Shown here: piece after piece, positions 51,695 to 60,323 of the stretch
How the letters are laid out: every line of letters starts with the position of its first letter
How positions within the stretch are numbered: the stretch's first letter is position 1
Source: Zongyangia gallinarum
Lineage (GTDB): Bacteria; Bacillota; Clostridia; Oscillospirales; Ruminococcaceae
Length of the DNA stretch: 64,000 bases
Direction of reading: 5' to 3'
NCBI GenBank assembly: GCA_904419315.1
Contig: CAJFQY010000014.1
Coordinates: forward strand, 1-64,000
Translations under genes and position numbers: made by a program
The notes under the pieces: generated by a model
Told to the model about the DNA's origin: nothing
Seen by the model: the letters and a program-made list of their open reading frames with translations, nothing else
Databases searched by the model: none

Positions 51695-52537
51695 GTGGAA
51701 AACATCGTTACAATGCAGGATGTCTCCTATGCCTATACGGCGGAGGGGAACACGGCTCCGGTGCTGGAGCATGTGAACCTGGACATCCCAAGAGGCCAGT
51801 TTTTGGCGGTGCTGGGCCACAATGGTTCGGGTAAATCGACGTTGGCAAAGCACCTTAACGCCATCCTTACCCCGTCGGAGGGGGTTGTCTATGTGGATGG
51901 CATTGACACCCGGCAGGAGGAGATGATCTACGAAATCCGGCAGAATGTGGGCATGGTGTTCCAGAACCCGGACAACCAGATTGTCGCCACCATTGTGGAA
52001 GAGGATGTGGCCTTTGCCCTGGAAAACCTGGGTGTGGAGCCGAAGGAGATGCGTCAAAGAGTAGACGACGCCCTCAAGGAAGTGGGAATGTACGAATACC
52101 GGGAGCATGCGCCTCATCAGCTCTCCGGCGGACAGAAGCAGCGGGTAGCCATTGCGGGTATTATCGCCATGCGTCCCGAGTGCATTGTGTTGGACGAGCC
52201 CACTGCTATGCTGGATCCCAAAGGCCGGCGGGAGGTCATCAAGACGGTGCGAAAGCTCAACCGGGATTTCGGCATCACGGTAGTACTCATTACCCATTAC
52301 ATGGATGAGGCAGCCAAGGCTGACCGGGTGGTGGTGATTGATAACGGCCACATGCTGTTGGATGATACCCCCAAAAATGTATTCTCCCATGTAGAACAGC
52401 TCAAGTCCGTTGGTTTGGATGTACCCCAATCCACCGAGCTTGTATATGAACTAAAAAAAGCGGGTTACCCCGTAGACAGCCACATCATCGACGAAGAGGA
52501 GTGCGTGGAACAGATTCTGCGCCTTTTGGAGGAATGA
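51695..52537 (+). CDS. ecfA1: ECF transporter ATP-binding subunit A1
   Basis: A 280-residue ABC ATPase of the energy-coupling-factor type. Walker A is GHNGSGKSTLAKHLN, followed by the Q-loop in VFQNPDNQIVATIVEEDVAF, the signature PHQLSGGQKQRVAIAGIIAM, Walker B CIVLDEPTAMLDPKG and H-loop LITHYMDEA. GTG at 51695 is preferred to the TTG at 51647, since GGAGG lies 10 bases before it and the length is then typical. It precedes ecfA2 and ecfT; together they power vitamin or metal uptake with separate S subunits, none of which is in the window. Confidence 0.93.
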   Translation: MENIVTMQDVSYAYTAEGNTAPVLEHVNLDIPRGQFLAVLGHNGSGKSTLAKHLNAILTPSEGVVYVDGIDTRQEEMIYEIRQNVGMVFQNPDNQIVATIVEEDVAFALENLGVEPKEMRQRVDDALKEVGMYEYREHAPHQLSGGQKQRVAIAGIIAMRPECIVLDEPTAMLDPKGRREVIKTVRKLNRDFGITVVLITHYMDEAAKADRVVVIDNGHMLLDDTPKNVFSHVEQLKSVGLDVPQSTELVYELKKAGYPVDSHIIDEEECVEQILRLLEE

Positions 52538-52541
52538 GAAT

Positions 52542-53426
52542 TTGTCAGTCATCAAAACCGAGCATCTTACCTACACTTACAGCGCCGGTTCTCCCTTTGA
52601 AAAGGTAGCTGTCAGCGATGTCAACATCGAAATAGAAAAAGGGGAGCTTGTGGGCATTATCGGCCATACAGGCTCGGGCAAATCCACCCTGATCCAGCAT
52701 CTTAACGGACTGCTCCGCCCCACCTCGGGCAAGATTTACATCGATGGGGAGGACATCTGGGAAAATCCCAAGGATATCCGTAGAATCCGCTTTAAGGTGG
52801 GGCTGGTTTTCCAATATCCGGAATACCAGCTGTTTGAGGAGACGGTTTATAAGGACATTGCCTATGGCCCCCAGAATATTGGCCTTTCCGCGGACGAAAT
52901 CGACGAGCGGGTCCGGGAGGCGGCTATGTTTGTGGGCTTGAAGCCTACCACTTTAGAGAAATCACCCTTTGAGCTCTCCGGCGGACAGAAACGCCGGGTA
53001 GCCATTGCCGGAGTTATCGCCATGCGCCCGGAGGTGCTTATTCTGGACGAGCCCACGGCAGGACTGGATCCAAAGGGCCGGGATAAAATTCTAGGCCAGA
53101 TCAAGGAATATCATGAGCAGCAGAAAAATTCGGTTCTGCTGGTTTCCCATAGTATGGAGGATGTGGCTAAGTACTGTTCCAAGGTGCTGGTCATGAACAA
53201 ATCCAAAGTATTTATGTATGATACCATCCAAAATGTCTTCTCTCATACCGAGGAGCTATCCTCCATGGGACTTGCGGTGCCTCAGGTTACCCGCATTTTC
53301 CACGCGCTCAAAGACCGCGGTGTGGATGTGAACCCCGACATCTTTACGGTAGAGGAAGGGAAAAGGGAGCTTTTGCAGCTGCTTTCCCGGCATCAGACGG
53401 AGAAGGGAGGAAATGCCCGTGCTTAA
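52542..53426 (+). CDS. ecfA2: ECF transporter ATP-binding subunit A2
   Basis: A 294-residue partner ATPase with a TTG start four bases past ecfA1. Walker A is GHTGSGKSTLIQHLNGL, the Q-loop VFQYPEYQLFEETVYKDIAYGP, the signature SPFELSGGQKRRVAIAGVIAM, Walker B VLILDEPTAGLDPKG and H-loop LVSHSMED. The EYQLFEETV form of the Q-loop marks the A2 subunit. Its end overlaps ecfT by 14 bases. Confidence 0.95.
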   Translation: MSVIKTEHLTYTYSAGSPFEKVAVSDVNIEIEKGELVGIIGHTGSGKSTLIQHLNGLLRPTSGKIYIDGEDIWENPKDIRRIRFKVGLVFQYPEYQLFEETVYKDIAYGPQNIGLSADEIDERVREAAMFVGLKPTTLEKSPFELSGGQKRRVAIAGVIAMRPEVLILDEPTAGLDPKGRDKILGQIKEYHEQQKNSVLLVSHSMEDVAKYCSKVLVMNKSKVFMYDTIQNVFSHTEELSSMGLAVPQVTRIFHALKDRGVDVNPDIFTVEEGKRELLQLLSRHQTEKGGNARA

Positions 53427-54231
53427 GGATATTACCATTGGCCAGTATTACCCGGGCAAATCTCTCATCCATCGGATGGATCCGCGGATGAAGATTGTCA
53501 TCACCTTCGCCTATATTATCATGCTCTTCGTCGCCAAAAACGCTTGGAGCTTTTTGGTGGGCATTGGCTTTCTCGTCATCGCCTATGCCATTTCCGGCGT
53601 GCCCTGGAAGATGGCATTGAAGGGCTTGAAGCCTATTATTCCTATAGTTATTTTCACCACCATCCTCAACATGTTTTTCATCGATGGAGATCCTTTGTGG
53701 CAATGGGGCTTTATCAAGATTACAGATAGAGGTATCTCCATGGCCATTATGATGGCCATCCGCATCTTCTGTCTGATCGCTGGCACCTCCCTGCTGACCT
53801 ATACCACCTCTCCCATCGTTTTGACCGATGGATTGGAGCGGCTCATGAGCCCGCTGAAAAAAATCAAGGTGCCGGTGCATGAACTGGCCATGATGATGAC
53901 CATTGCGCTGCGCTTTATTCCCACCCTGATCGAGGAGACGGACAAGATTATGAACGCGCAGAAGGCCAGAGGCGCCGATTTGGAGTCAGGGAAGCTTCTC
54001 CAGCGGGTGAAGGCCCTGATCCCGGTGCTGATCCCTCTGTTTGTCTCAGCTTTCCGCCGGGCTGACGAGCTGGCGCTGGCTATGGAGTGCCGGTGTTACC
54101 GAGGCGGAGAGGGAAGAACCCGGCTGAAACAGCTGAAGTTACACAGCAGGGACATCGTTTCCGCCATATTTGTAGCGGTCTGCATCGGCGGAATCATCGC
54201 CCTTAACTATTTCTTCCCATCCCTATTCTAA
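53413..54231 (+). CDS. ecfT: ECF transporter transmembrane subunit T
   Basis: A 272-residue membrane protein with about five helices (for example residues 30-48, 56-72, 108-132, 245-262). The two coupling-helix Ala-Arg-Gly-type motifs are visible as MNAQKARGADLESG near residue 178 and LALAMECRCYRGGEGRT near 220. It couples the two ATPases to S subunits. The last base of its stop is the first base of the truA frame. Confidence 0.95.
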   Translation: MPVLKDITIGQYYPGKSLIHRMDPRMKIVITFAYIIMLFVAKNAWSFLVGIGFLVIAYAISGVPWKMALKGLKPIIPIVIFTTILNMFFIDGDPLWQWGFIKITDRGISMAIMMAIRIFCLIAGTSLLTYTTSPIVLTDGLERLMSPLKKIKVPVHELAMMMTIALRFIPTLIEETDKIMNAQKARGADLESGKLLQRVKALIPVLIPLFVSAFRRADELALAMECRCYRGGEGRTRLKQLKLHSRDIVSAIFVAVCIGGIIALNYFFPSLF

Positions 54232-54242
54232 TGGAGAAAATG

Positions 54243-54995
54243 ATGAGGAATCTGCTGATTACCATGACATACCGGGGAACGGCTTATCATGGCTCCCAGG
54301 TTCAGGACAATGCGCTGACGGTGACAGAGGTCTTTCAGGACGCCCTGGAAAAGGTGATAGGACGCCGGGAGGACATTAAATGCTGTTCCCGGCTGGACGC
54401 TGGCGTCCATGCCAATATGTTTTGTATCAGTTTCAAGACCCAGTGCCCCATTCCCTGCGAGGGCCTTTTGCGGGGGCTCAATTCCTGTCTGCCTGGGGAT
54501 ATGGCGGTCTATGAGGCCAAGGAAGTTCCCTTCGATTTTCATGCCCGCTACAGCGCCAAGGGGAAAGAATATATTTATAAGGTCCATAACGCCATTGTAA
54601 GGGACCCTCTGATGGCGGGGCTTGTCTGTGAATATCCTAAGCCTATCGATGAAAAGACGCTGCACGAGGCGGCCCAGGCCTTTGTAGGCTCCCACGATTT
54701 TTCCGCCTTCTGTAGTAGCGGCGGTTCGGTAAAGGATACGATCCGCGCCATCCGGCGCTTTTCGGTATATCGGGAAGGGGACATGGTCCTCTTTGCCGTG
54801 GCGGGAGATGGATTTTTATATAACATGGTGCGGATTATGGTAGGAACCTTATTGGATGTTGCCGCTGGAAAAATTGCGGCGGATGATCTAACGTCGATTA
54901 TTGCTTCCAAAGACCGCTCTCGGGCGGGAAAGACAGCCCCATCCTGCGGGCTGTACCTCAACCGGGTTTTTTATGACAAGATAGATTTAGGATAG
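54243..54995 (+). CDS. truA: tRNA pseudouridine synthase A
   Basis: A 250-residue enzyme forming pseudouridine 38-40 in tRNA. The catalytic Asp is in SRLDAGVHANMFCISFKT near residue 52 (the usual form is RTDAGVHA), followed by the TruA segment FHARYSAKGKEYIYKVHN near 103 and GDGFLYNMVRIMVGTLLDVAAGK near 196. ATG 54243 (MRNLLITMTYRGTAYHG) fits family starts and is seven bases past GGAG; ATG 54231 overlaps ecfT and is the alternative. It stands in the common ecfT-truA order. Confidence 0.94.
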   Translation: MRNLLITMTYRGTAYHGSQVQDNALTVTEVFQDALEKVIGRREDIKCCSRLDAGVHANMFCISFKTQCPIPCEGLLRGLNSCLPGDMAVYEAKEVPFDFHARYSAKGKEYIYKVHNAIVRDPLMAGLVCEYPKPIDEKTLHEAAQAFVGSHDFSAFCSSGGSVKDTIRAIRRFSVYREGDMVLFAVAGDGFLYNMVRIMVGTLLDVAAGKIAADDLTSIIASKDRSRAGKTAPSCGLYLNRVFYDKIDLG

Positions 54996-55040
54996 TCTTA
55001 TAAAAAGCAGTTACAACTTTTTGAGAAAGAAGGTGAGGAA

Positions 55041-56195
55041 ATGGCAGAGGTACAGGATATTTCGGAAGTGCGGAAAAAATACAAAAAAAAGAGTATCGTC
55101 AAGCGAATCGTCCTCATTGTGCTTATCTTTATCCTGGTGCTTGTGGCCCTTTCCTTTACCAATGAAACCGTGAGGACCAAGGTCAACGATTTCTTCTCTA
55201 CAATATCGGCGGAATTCGGTGGAGGTAATGGCTTCCCTATCAGTTTGGCGGGCTCCACTCCATCGATGATGACCGCCTTCAGCAATGATCTGGGCATTCT
55301 TACCGAGACAAACTTTTACGTCTATAATCAGAATGGCAAAGAGATCGGCAATATTCAGCACGGGTTTACCAATCCGAAGGTGGTCAATAACAGTTCCTTG
55401 AGCGCGGTATATGACAGGGGAGGGAAGAAACTGGTCCTCTCCTCAAAAACAAGGGAACTGATGAACCAGACCTATGAGTTTTCGATTTTGACTGCCGATC
55501 TGGCAAAGAACGGCTATTTGGCAGTGGCGACAACATCCCAGCGGTATACCTCCCAGATGACGGTCTATGACAGCAATCAGGAGGAGATTTTGACCTGGTA
55601 TTCGGCGCAGAACCATATTGTCTCTCTCTCCGTTTTCGGCAACGGCAGCGGTGTTGTCATCGGAACTTTAGGAGGCGAAAACGGAACGCTGAAGTCTTCC
55701 TTGGTCTTTTTGTCCTTTAGTGAAGAAGAACCCATTGCCACCCTGGACTTTCCGGGGGAATCCATCTATGCTGTGGACTATAAAGACGGCGGGCATATTT
55801 TTGTGGTCACCGACAAGGCAGTCCGGGTGATGAGCAGCACTGGAACAATCGAAGGACAATACGATTACGGCGCTACCAACCTGGTGAGCTTTTCTACAGA
55901 GGGCAGCGAAAACATAGCCCTGGTTTTCGGCGACTACAATCAGTACCAGCAGGCCACCATCATCCTTTTGGATCAAACGTGTGAAAAGGTAGGGGAGATC
56001 CATCTGGATGAGGCGGTCAAGGATATTTCCCTTTCTCATGATCGTTTGGCGGTTCTCCTTCAGCAGGAAGCTATTGTATACGACATGGCAGGTACAGAAA
56101 TACGGAGGAGCCCGGTGGAGCGAAGCTGTATCGGTATTCAGCTGGCGGGTTCTTCTGTCTATGTTTCGCTGGCAGGACGGATTGAAAAAGCCTGA
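55041..56195 (+). CDS. DUF5711-like membrane-anchored beta-propeller protein
   Basis: A 384-residue protein with a basic N-terminus, one membrane helix (about residues 22-42, VKRIVLIVLIFILVLVALSF) and a large outside beta-rich domain. That domain has repeated blade-like strands (NGYLAVATTSQRYTSQMTVYD, SLSVFGNGSGVVIGTLGG, GHIFVVTDKAVRVMSSTG). It resembles DUF5711 proteins, whose function is unknown. AGAAGGTGAGG precedes the ATG. It lies 45 bases after truA and before a CvpA-like gene, so an envelope role is possible. Confidence 0.8.
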   Translation: MAEVQDISEVRKKYKKKSIVKRIVLIVLIFILVLVALSFTNETVRTKVNDFFSTISAEFGGGNGFPISLAGSTPSMMTAFSNDLGILTETNFYVYNQNGKEIGNIQHGFTNPKVVNNSSLSAVYDRGGKKLVLSSKTRELMNQTYEFSILTADLAKNGYLAVATTSQRYTSQMTVYDSNQEEILTWYSAQNHIVSLSVFGNGSGVVIGTLGGENGTLKSSLVFLSFSEEEPIATLDFPGESIYAVDYKDGGHIFVVTDKAVRVMSSTGTIEGQYDYGATNLVSFSTEGSENIALVFGDYNQYQQATIILLDQTCEKVGEIHLDEAVKDISLSHDRLAVLLQQEAIVYDMAGTEIRRSPVERSCIGIQLAGSSVYVSLAGRIEKA

Positions 56196-56244
56196 GCAAA
56201 ATGATGTAAAATACACCTAAATTGTAAACTTTTTTTGCTGTGCC

Positions 56245-56272
56245 TTGACGGATGAGATGAGGCGAGTAAAAT
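56245..56272 (+). promoter_or_regulatory. promoter of the CvpA-like gene
   Basis: TTGACG (56245-56250), a 16-base spacer and TAAAAT (56267-56272). Confidence 0.6.
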
Positions 56273-56358
56273 GCTATATGTATGGTAAAGATAGATCAGT
56301 TTGCTTTCCTGCTGTCAGGAAAAGCTGAGCTTTTTAGAGACACTTTTGGAGGTCATAC

Positions 56359-57051
56359 ATGACAGAATGGATTCCATTACTCTATGACCTGTGTGTCGTT
56401 ATACTGGTCATATATTTTATATCGATATCCGCCCGTCGTGGATTTGTCCGGACGGTTATTGAATTTATCGGATATCTGATTTCTTTTTTTATTGCGAATT
56501 TGGGTGCTAACGCGTTTTCTACAGTGATTTTTAATCATTTCCTCCGCCCTTCGGTGGTAGAAACGGTGGGAAACAAATTGACAGAGGCAGGGATTACCGA
56601 TATTGCCGCTGATGTTCAGACGGTGCTATCCCAGGTGCCGGACGCGCTGGAAAAGTTTTTGGATACCTTTGGCTCTGGGACGGATATGCTGGCTGAATTA
56701 GAGTCGTTGAGCAATTCTACCCAGCCATTGCCGGAGGCCATTACCGATCATGTAGTGGCTCCTCTTGTAATCAGCATTGTGCAGCTGATTCTATTTATTG
56801 TGCTGATGTCCATTTGCCTATTCCTGGTGCGCAAGTTTGCCTGGACCCTGGGCGGCCTGAGACGTATCCCGATCATCGGCCCTGCCAATACGTTGCTGGG
56901 CGGTATTGTTGGCGCCTTTGAAGGCCTTCTAACAGTTGTCCTGATTGCGAATTTGCTCAGCCTAATTATAGCAGCCACAGCAGGAGGCTTTGCATACCTT
57001 AATAACGATATTATGGAGCAGACAGTATTATTAAGACGATTCCTGATCTAA
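56359..57051 (+). CDS. CvpA-family membrane protein
   Basis: A 230-residue protein with four membrane helices (about 7-24, 28-48, 130-156, 180-205) and the CvpA-type segments ISARRGFVRTVIEFIGYLISF and RRIPIIGPANTLLGGIVGAFEGLL. CvpA proteins are linked to envelope and bile or colicin V traits in other bacteria, but the clostridial role is unknown. TTTGGAGG lies seven bases before the ATG. It is 99 bases upstream of clpE. Confidence 0.85.
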   Translation: MTEWIPLLYDLCVVILVIYFISISARRGFVRTVIEFIGYLISFFIANLGANAFSTVIFNHFLRPSVVETVGNKLTEAGITDIAADVQTVLSQVPDALEKFLDTFGSGTDMLAELESLSNSTQPLPEAITDHVVAPLVISIVQLILFIVLMSICLFLVRKFAWTLGGLRRIPIIGPANTLLGGIVGAFEGLLTVVLIANLLSLIIAATAGGFAYLNNDIMEQTVLLRRFLI

Positions 57052-57150
57052 AAATCAGAAAAATAGACGGCTCTGAAGCAAAAACTGGGCGGGCTTCGGA
57101 GTTGATACCCTGGCAGGGAGAGAGCGCCTGGTGGAAGGTAGTGATGAACA

Positions 57151-59424
57151 ATGTTATGTTCCAGATGTAAAAGAAGACCCGCAGTGGTGTTTATGACAAG
57201 GATGGAGGGTACTGAAACCATAAATGAGGGATTGTGCCTCAAATGTGCAAAAGAGCTTGGCATAAAGCCGGTAGACGATATGATGAAACAGATGGGGATT
57301 ACCGACGAAGAACTGGAGGATATGAGCAACCAGCTAATGGATATTATGGGAGACGAAGACAATGGTTTTGAGCCAGGCGGATCCCAGACATTCCCCTTTT
57401 TGCAGAACCTCTTTGGAGACCAGGCGGCAAAACAGCCGGAAAACCCGGGGGCGCCGGGACGTCAAAATCCGGCTCAGCCCAATGGAAAAGCGGGGAAAAA
57501 AGAGAAAAAACGCAAATATTTGGACAATTACTGTGAGAATCTAACCCAAAAGGCCAAGGACGGCAAATTAGATCGGATCATCGGACGGGATCAGGAGATT
57601 TACCGGGTGGTGCAAATCCTCAACCGCCGGACCAAGAACAATCCCTGCCTGATCGGCGAGCCGGGCGTGGGAAAAACCGCCATTGCCGAGGGTATCGCCC
57701 TCCGCATTGCCCAGGGCAATGTGCCGGCAAAACTGGCTGAAAAGGAGATCCATCTGCTGGATCTGACCGCTTTGGTAGCGGGAACCCAGTTCCGGGGCCA
57801 GTTTGAGAGCAGGGTCAAGGGACTGGTAGACGAGGTGAAGGCCTGCGGCAACATTATCCTCTTTATTGATGAAGTTCATAACTTGGTAGGCGCCGGAGAT
57901 TCAGAGGGTTCTATGAATGCGGCCAATATCCTGAAGCCTGCTCTCTCCCGGGGAGAGATCCAGGTCATCGGTGCCACCACCTTTAATGAATACCGCAAGT
58001 ACATCGAAAAAGACAGCGCTTTGGAACGCCGTTTCCAGCCGGTGACTGTCAACGAACCCTCCATTGCCGATACCATTGAGGTGCTCAAAGGTGTCAAGGA
58101 GTATTATGAAAACTACCACCATGTCAAGGTGCCTGATTCCATTGTTCGCTCCGCGGCAGTGCTTTCAGAGCGGTACATTAACGACCGTTATCTGCCTGAT
58201 AAAGCCATTGACCTGTTGGATGAAGCTTGTTCCTGCGCCTCTCTGGCCAGCAAGGATCTGGCGGAGTATGACGGCCTTTCCAGAAAGCTGGCGGATCTCA
58301 TTGTCAAACGGGAAGAGATCAATTCTGCTACCGACAGCGTGGACTACGAAAAATTGGCCGAAACCAAGGCGGACATCCTCCGGGTGGAAGCACGCAGGAA
58401 CGAGCTGCAGGACAAGGTGGACGCTCTGACGGTGACCCAGGATGACCTAGCCAAGGTTATTGAGCTGTGGACGGGAATTCCCGCCAGCAAGATTCGGGAG
58501 AATGAACTGCGTCGTGTGGCGGGGCTAGAAGAAGCCCTTAAAAAGAAGATCATCGGCCAAGACGAGGCTGTGGAACTGGTAGCTGCTGCAGTGCGGCGCT
58601 CTAGAGTGCAGATCAGTCCCCGTAGGAGGCCGGCCTCCTTTATCTTTGTAGGCCCCACGGGCGTGGGAAAGACAGAACTTGTCAAAGTACTCTCACGAGA
58701 GTTATTTGATACAGCAGACCCCTTGATTCGTCTGGATATGAGCGAGTTTATGGAGAAGCACTCCGTTTCTAGAATTGTGGGCTCTCCTCCCGGATATGTG
58801 GGATATGACGAGGCAGGACAGCTGACAGAGAAGGTCCGCCGCCGTCCCTATTCCGTAGTGCTGTTTGATGAAATCGAGAAAGCCCATCCCGATGTGCTCA
58901 ACATCCTGCTCCAGATCCTGGATGAGGGAAGGATTACCGACGCCCATGGAAGAACGGTATCTTTCGAGAACACAGTGTTGGTTATGACCTCCAACGCCGG
59001 CAGCAACTTGAAGGAAAATGCGCTGGGATTTAATAAGCAGCAGGACGAGGTAGCAAAGGATCGGGTAATGAAGGCGCTGGGCGATTTTCTGCGGCCGGAA
59101 TTTTTGGGCCGTGTAGACGAAATCGTTGTGTTTCGTCAGCTCAATGAACTGGATTTTCAGAAGATCGCGGCGCTGTTGCTGGATGAGTTCAAAGAGCCGA
59201 TGAAGGAAAAGGGTATCGAATTTGGCTACGATGAGGCGGCCCTTGCGCTGATTGCCCAGAAGGCTTACGGACATAAGAGCGGCGCCCGGGATATCCGCCG
59301 GATCATCCGCAAGGAAGTGGAGGATAAGATTGCACTGCTGTTGGTGGAAAAGGGAGAAGACAATGTTTCCCAGATTATGAAACTGACCGCAAAGGATGGG
59401 AAGTTTGAAATCCTCCAAGCGTAA
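57151..59424 (+). CDS. clpE: ClpE-type ATP-dependent Clp protease ATPase
   Basis: A 757-residue HSP100 unfoldase. The N-terminus is a CxxC...CxxC zinc finger (LCSRCKRRPAVVF and GLCLKCAKELG), the hallmark of ClpE rather than ClpC. A Gly/Pro/Lys linker follows (to about 130). D1 has Walker A GEPGVGKTAIAEG near residue 170 and Walker B ILFIDEVHNLVGAG near 237; a short M-like coiled coil is at 390-430. D2 has GPTGVGKTELVKV near 500 and VVLFDEIEKAHPDV near 567. The usual ClpP loop motif was not searched for in detail. A CtsR box (GGTCAAA repeats) was not found upstream. It ends at a terminator. Confidence 0.92.
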   Translation: MLCSRCKRRPAVVFMTRMEGTETINEGLCLKCAKELGIKPVDDMMKQMGITDEELEDMSNQLMDIMGDEDNGFEPGGSQTFPFLQNLFGDQAAKQPENPGAPGRQNPAQPNGKAGKKEKKRKYLDNYCENLTQKAKDGKLDRIIGRDQEIYRVVQILNRRTKNNPCLIGEPGVGKTAIAEGIALRIAQGNVPAKLAEKEIHLLDLTALVAGTQFRGQFESRVKGLVDEVKACGNIILFIDEVHNLVGAGDSEGSMNAANILKPALSRGEIQVIGATTFNEYRKYIEKDSALERRFQPVTVNEPSIADTIEVLKGVKEYYENYHHVKVPDSIVRSAAVLSERYINDRYLPDKAIDLLDEACSCASLASKDLAEYDGLSRKLADLIVKREEINSATDSVDYEKLAETKADILRVEARRNELQDKVDALTVTQDDLAKVIELWTGIPASKIRENELRRVAGLEEALKKKIIGQDEAVELVAAAVRRSRVQISPRRRPASFIFVGPTGVGKTELVKVLSRELFDTADPLIRLDMSEFMEKHSVSRIVGSPPGYVGYDEAGQLTEKVRRRPYSVVLFDEIEKAHPDVLNILLQILDEGRITDAHGRTVSFENTVLVMTSNAGSNLKENALGFNKQQDEVAKDRVMKALGDFLRPEFLGRVDEIVVFRQLNELDFQKIAALLLDEFKEPMKEKGIEFGYDEAALALIAQKAYGHKSGARDIRRIIRKEVEDKIALLLVEKGEDNVSQIMKLTAKDGKFEILQA

Positions 59425-59426
59425 TG

Positions 59427-59465
59427 AAGAAAGAGCCGGATCGCAAGATCCGGCTCTTATTTTTC
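59427..59465 (+). terminator. terminator of clpE
   Basis: The stem AAGAGCCGGATC/GATCCGGCTCTT with loop GCAA is followed by ATTTTT. Confidence 0.88.
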
Positions 59466-59494
59466 GTCTACCACTAGTTTTATATACAAAGCTA

Positions 59495-59523
59495 TTGACA
59501 AAAGTATGTAAGGATGGTAAAAT
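59495..59523 (+). promoter_or_regulatory. promoter of the tRNA cluster
   Basis: TTGACA (59495-59500), a 17-base spacer and TAAAAT (59518-59523), 19 bases before tRNA-Gly. Confidence 0.8.
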
Positions 59524-59542
59524 ATAATCCGTCGCTAGATGA

Positions 59543-59616
59543 GCGGGTGTAGTTCAATGGTAGAATCCCAGCCTTCCAAGCTGGTCGCGTGGGTTCGATT
59601 CCCATCACCCGCTCCA
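59543..59616 (+). tRNA. tRNA-Gly (anticodon TCC)
   Basis: Acceptor GCGGGTG/CACCCGC, anticodon stem CCAGC/GCTGG with loop CTTCCAA (anticodon TCC), T-loop TTCGATT, encoded CCA at 59614-59616. Confidence 0.95.
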
Positions 59617-59681
59617 AAATTTCCGTCACACAATAGATCGCGCTTCGGAAGATGTAATTGGGCGACGGGCATTTCAAAAAT

Positions 59682-59758
59682 GCGCCAGTAGCTCAGCTGG
59701 ATAGAGCAACTGCCTTCTAAGCAGTAGGCCAGGGGTTCGAGTCCCTTCTGGCGCGCCA
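59682..59758 (+). tRNA. tRNA-Arg (anticodon TCT)
   Basis: Acceptor GCGCCAG/CTGGCGC, anticodon stem ACTGC/GCAGT with loop CTTCTAA (anticodon TCT), T-arm GGGTTCGAGTCCC and encoded CCA. Confidence 0.95.
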
Positions 59759-59761
59759 TGT

Positions 59762-59839
59762 GGTGGGTATAGCTCAGTTGGTTAGAGCGCCAGATTGTGG
59801 CTCTGGAGGTCGTGAGTTCGACTCTCATTACCCACCCCA
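59762..59839 (+). tRNA. tRNA-His (anticodon GTG)
   Basis: The extra 5' G is encoded at 59762, pairing with C73. Acceptor GTGGGTA/TACCCAC, anticodon loop with GTG between CCAGA and TCTGG, T-loop TTCGACT, encoded CCA. Confidence 0.95.
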
Positions 59840-59849
59840 CTTTATAAAT

Positions 59850-59873
59850 AAAAGGCGTAAGCCTTTTTTTTAT
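59850..59873 (+). terminator. terminator after tRNA-His
   Basis: A short stem, AAAGGC/GCCTTT with a GTAA tetraloop, is followed by a T run. Confidence 0.75.
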
Positions 59874-59901
59874 ATCATCATATCAATATTGATATGAATG
59901 T

Positions 59902-59977
59902 TGGGCTGTCGCCAAGCGGTAAGGCACCAGACTTTGACTCTGGCATCCCGTGGGTTCGAATCCCGCCAGCCCAGCCA
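59902..59977 (+). tRNA. tRNA-Gln (anticodon TTG)
   Basis: Acceptor TGGGCTG/CAGCCCA, anticodon stem CCAGA/TCTGG with loop CTTTGAC (anticodon TTG), T-arm GTGGG-TTCGAAT-CCCGC and encoded CCA. It is separated from the rest of the cluster by a terminator. Confidence 0.93.
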
Positions 59978-60008
59978 TATTAAGACGTCACTTTTGATAA
60001 AAAAGTGG

Positions 60009-60050
60009 CGAGGGGAAAATCCCTGTTTACAGGGTTTTTCCCCTTTTTTA
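60009..60050 (+). terminator. terminator after tRNA-Gln
   Basis: AGGGGAAAATCCCTG pairs with CAGGGTTTTTCCCC and is followed by TTTTTT. Confidence 0.8.
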
Positions 60051-60323
60051 TGCCCATTTTCCGGCGCTGGGAGCGCATGTGAGCCGGTTCCCGTATATAG
60101 CTTTACGCCTTGCCTCTACACGGAATATCCCGTTTTGCACCCGATGCACCCGCGCCGGTGATAGTTTGCGATTTGCACCCGTCCCGCTTATGCCTTACAA
60201 TTTTCCCCATTCTGCACCCTCACATAAAGCGCAGCCAAAGCTGAGTATGGCTCGCTTCTCAGGGATAGAAAAAGCCCACGGATTTCTCCGCAGGCTTGTA
60301 AGGTGCTCGCAGATGGTTCTGCG
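60051..60323. other. element-chromosome junction region with four TGCACCC copies
   Basis: No gene is seen here. TGCACCC occurs as a direct repeat at 60136-60142, 60145-60151, 60174-60180 and 60213-60219. Its place between the tRNA cluster and the recombinase genes suggests the end of the integrated element and perhaps recombinase binding sites. The exact attachment core cannot be set without the other end. Confidence 0.4.

Noticed and set aside
60136..60219. A CRISPR array at the TGCACCC repeats
   Set aside because: The repeat unit is only seven bases and the spacing is irregular (9, 29 and 39 bases); no cas gene is near.
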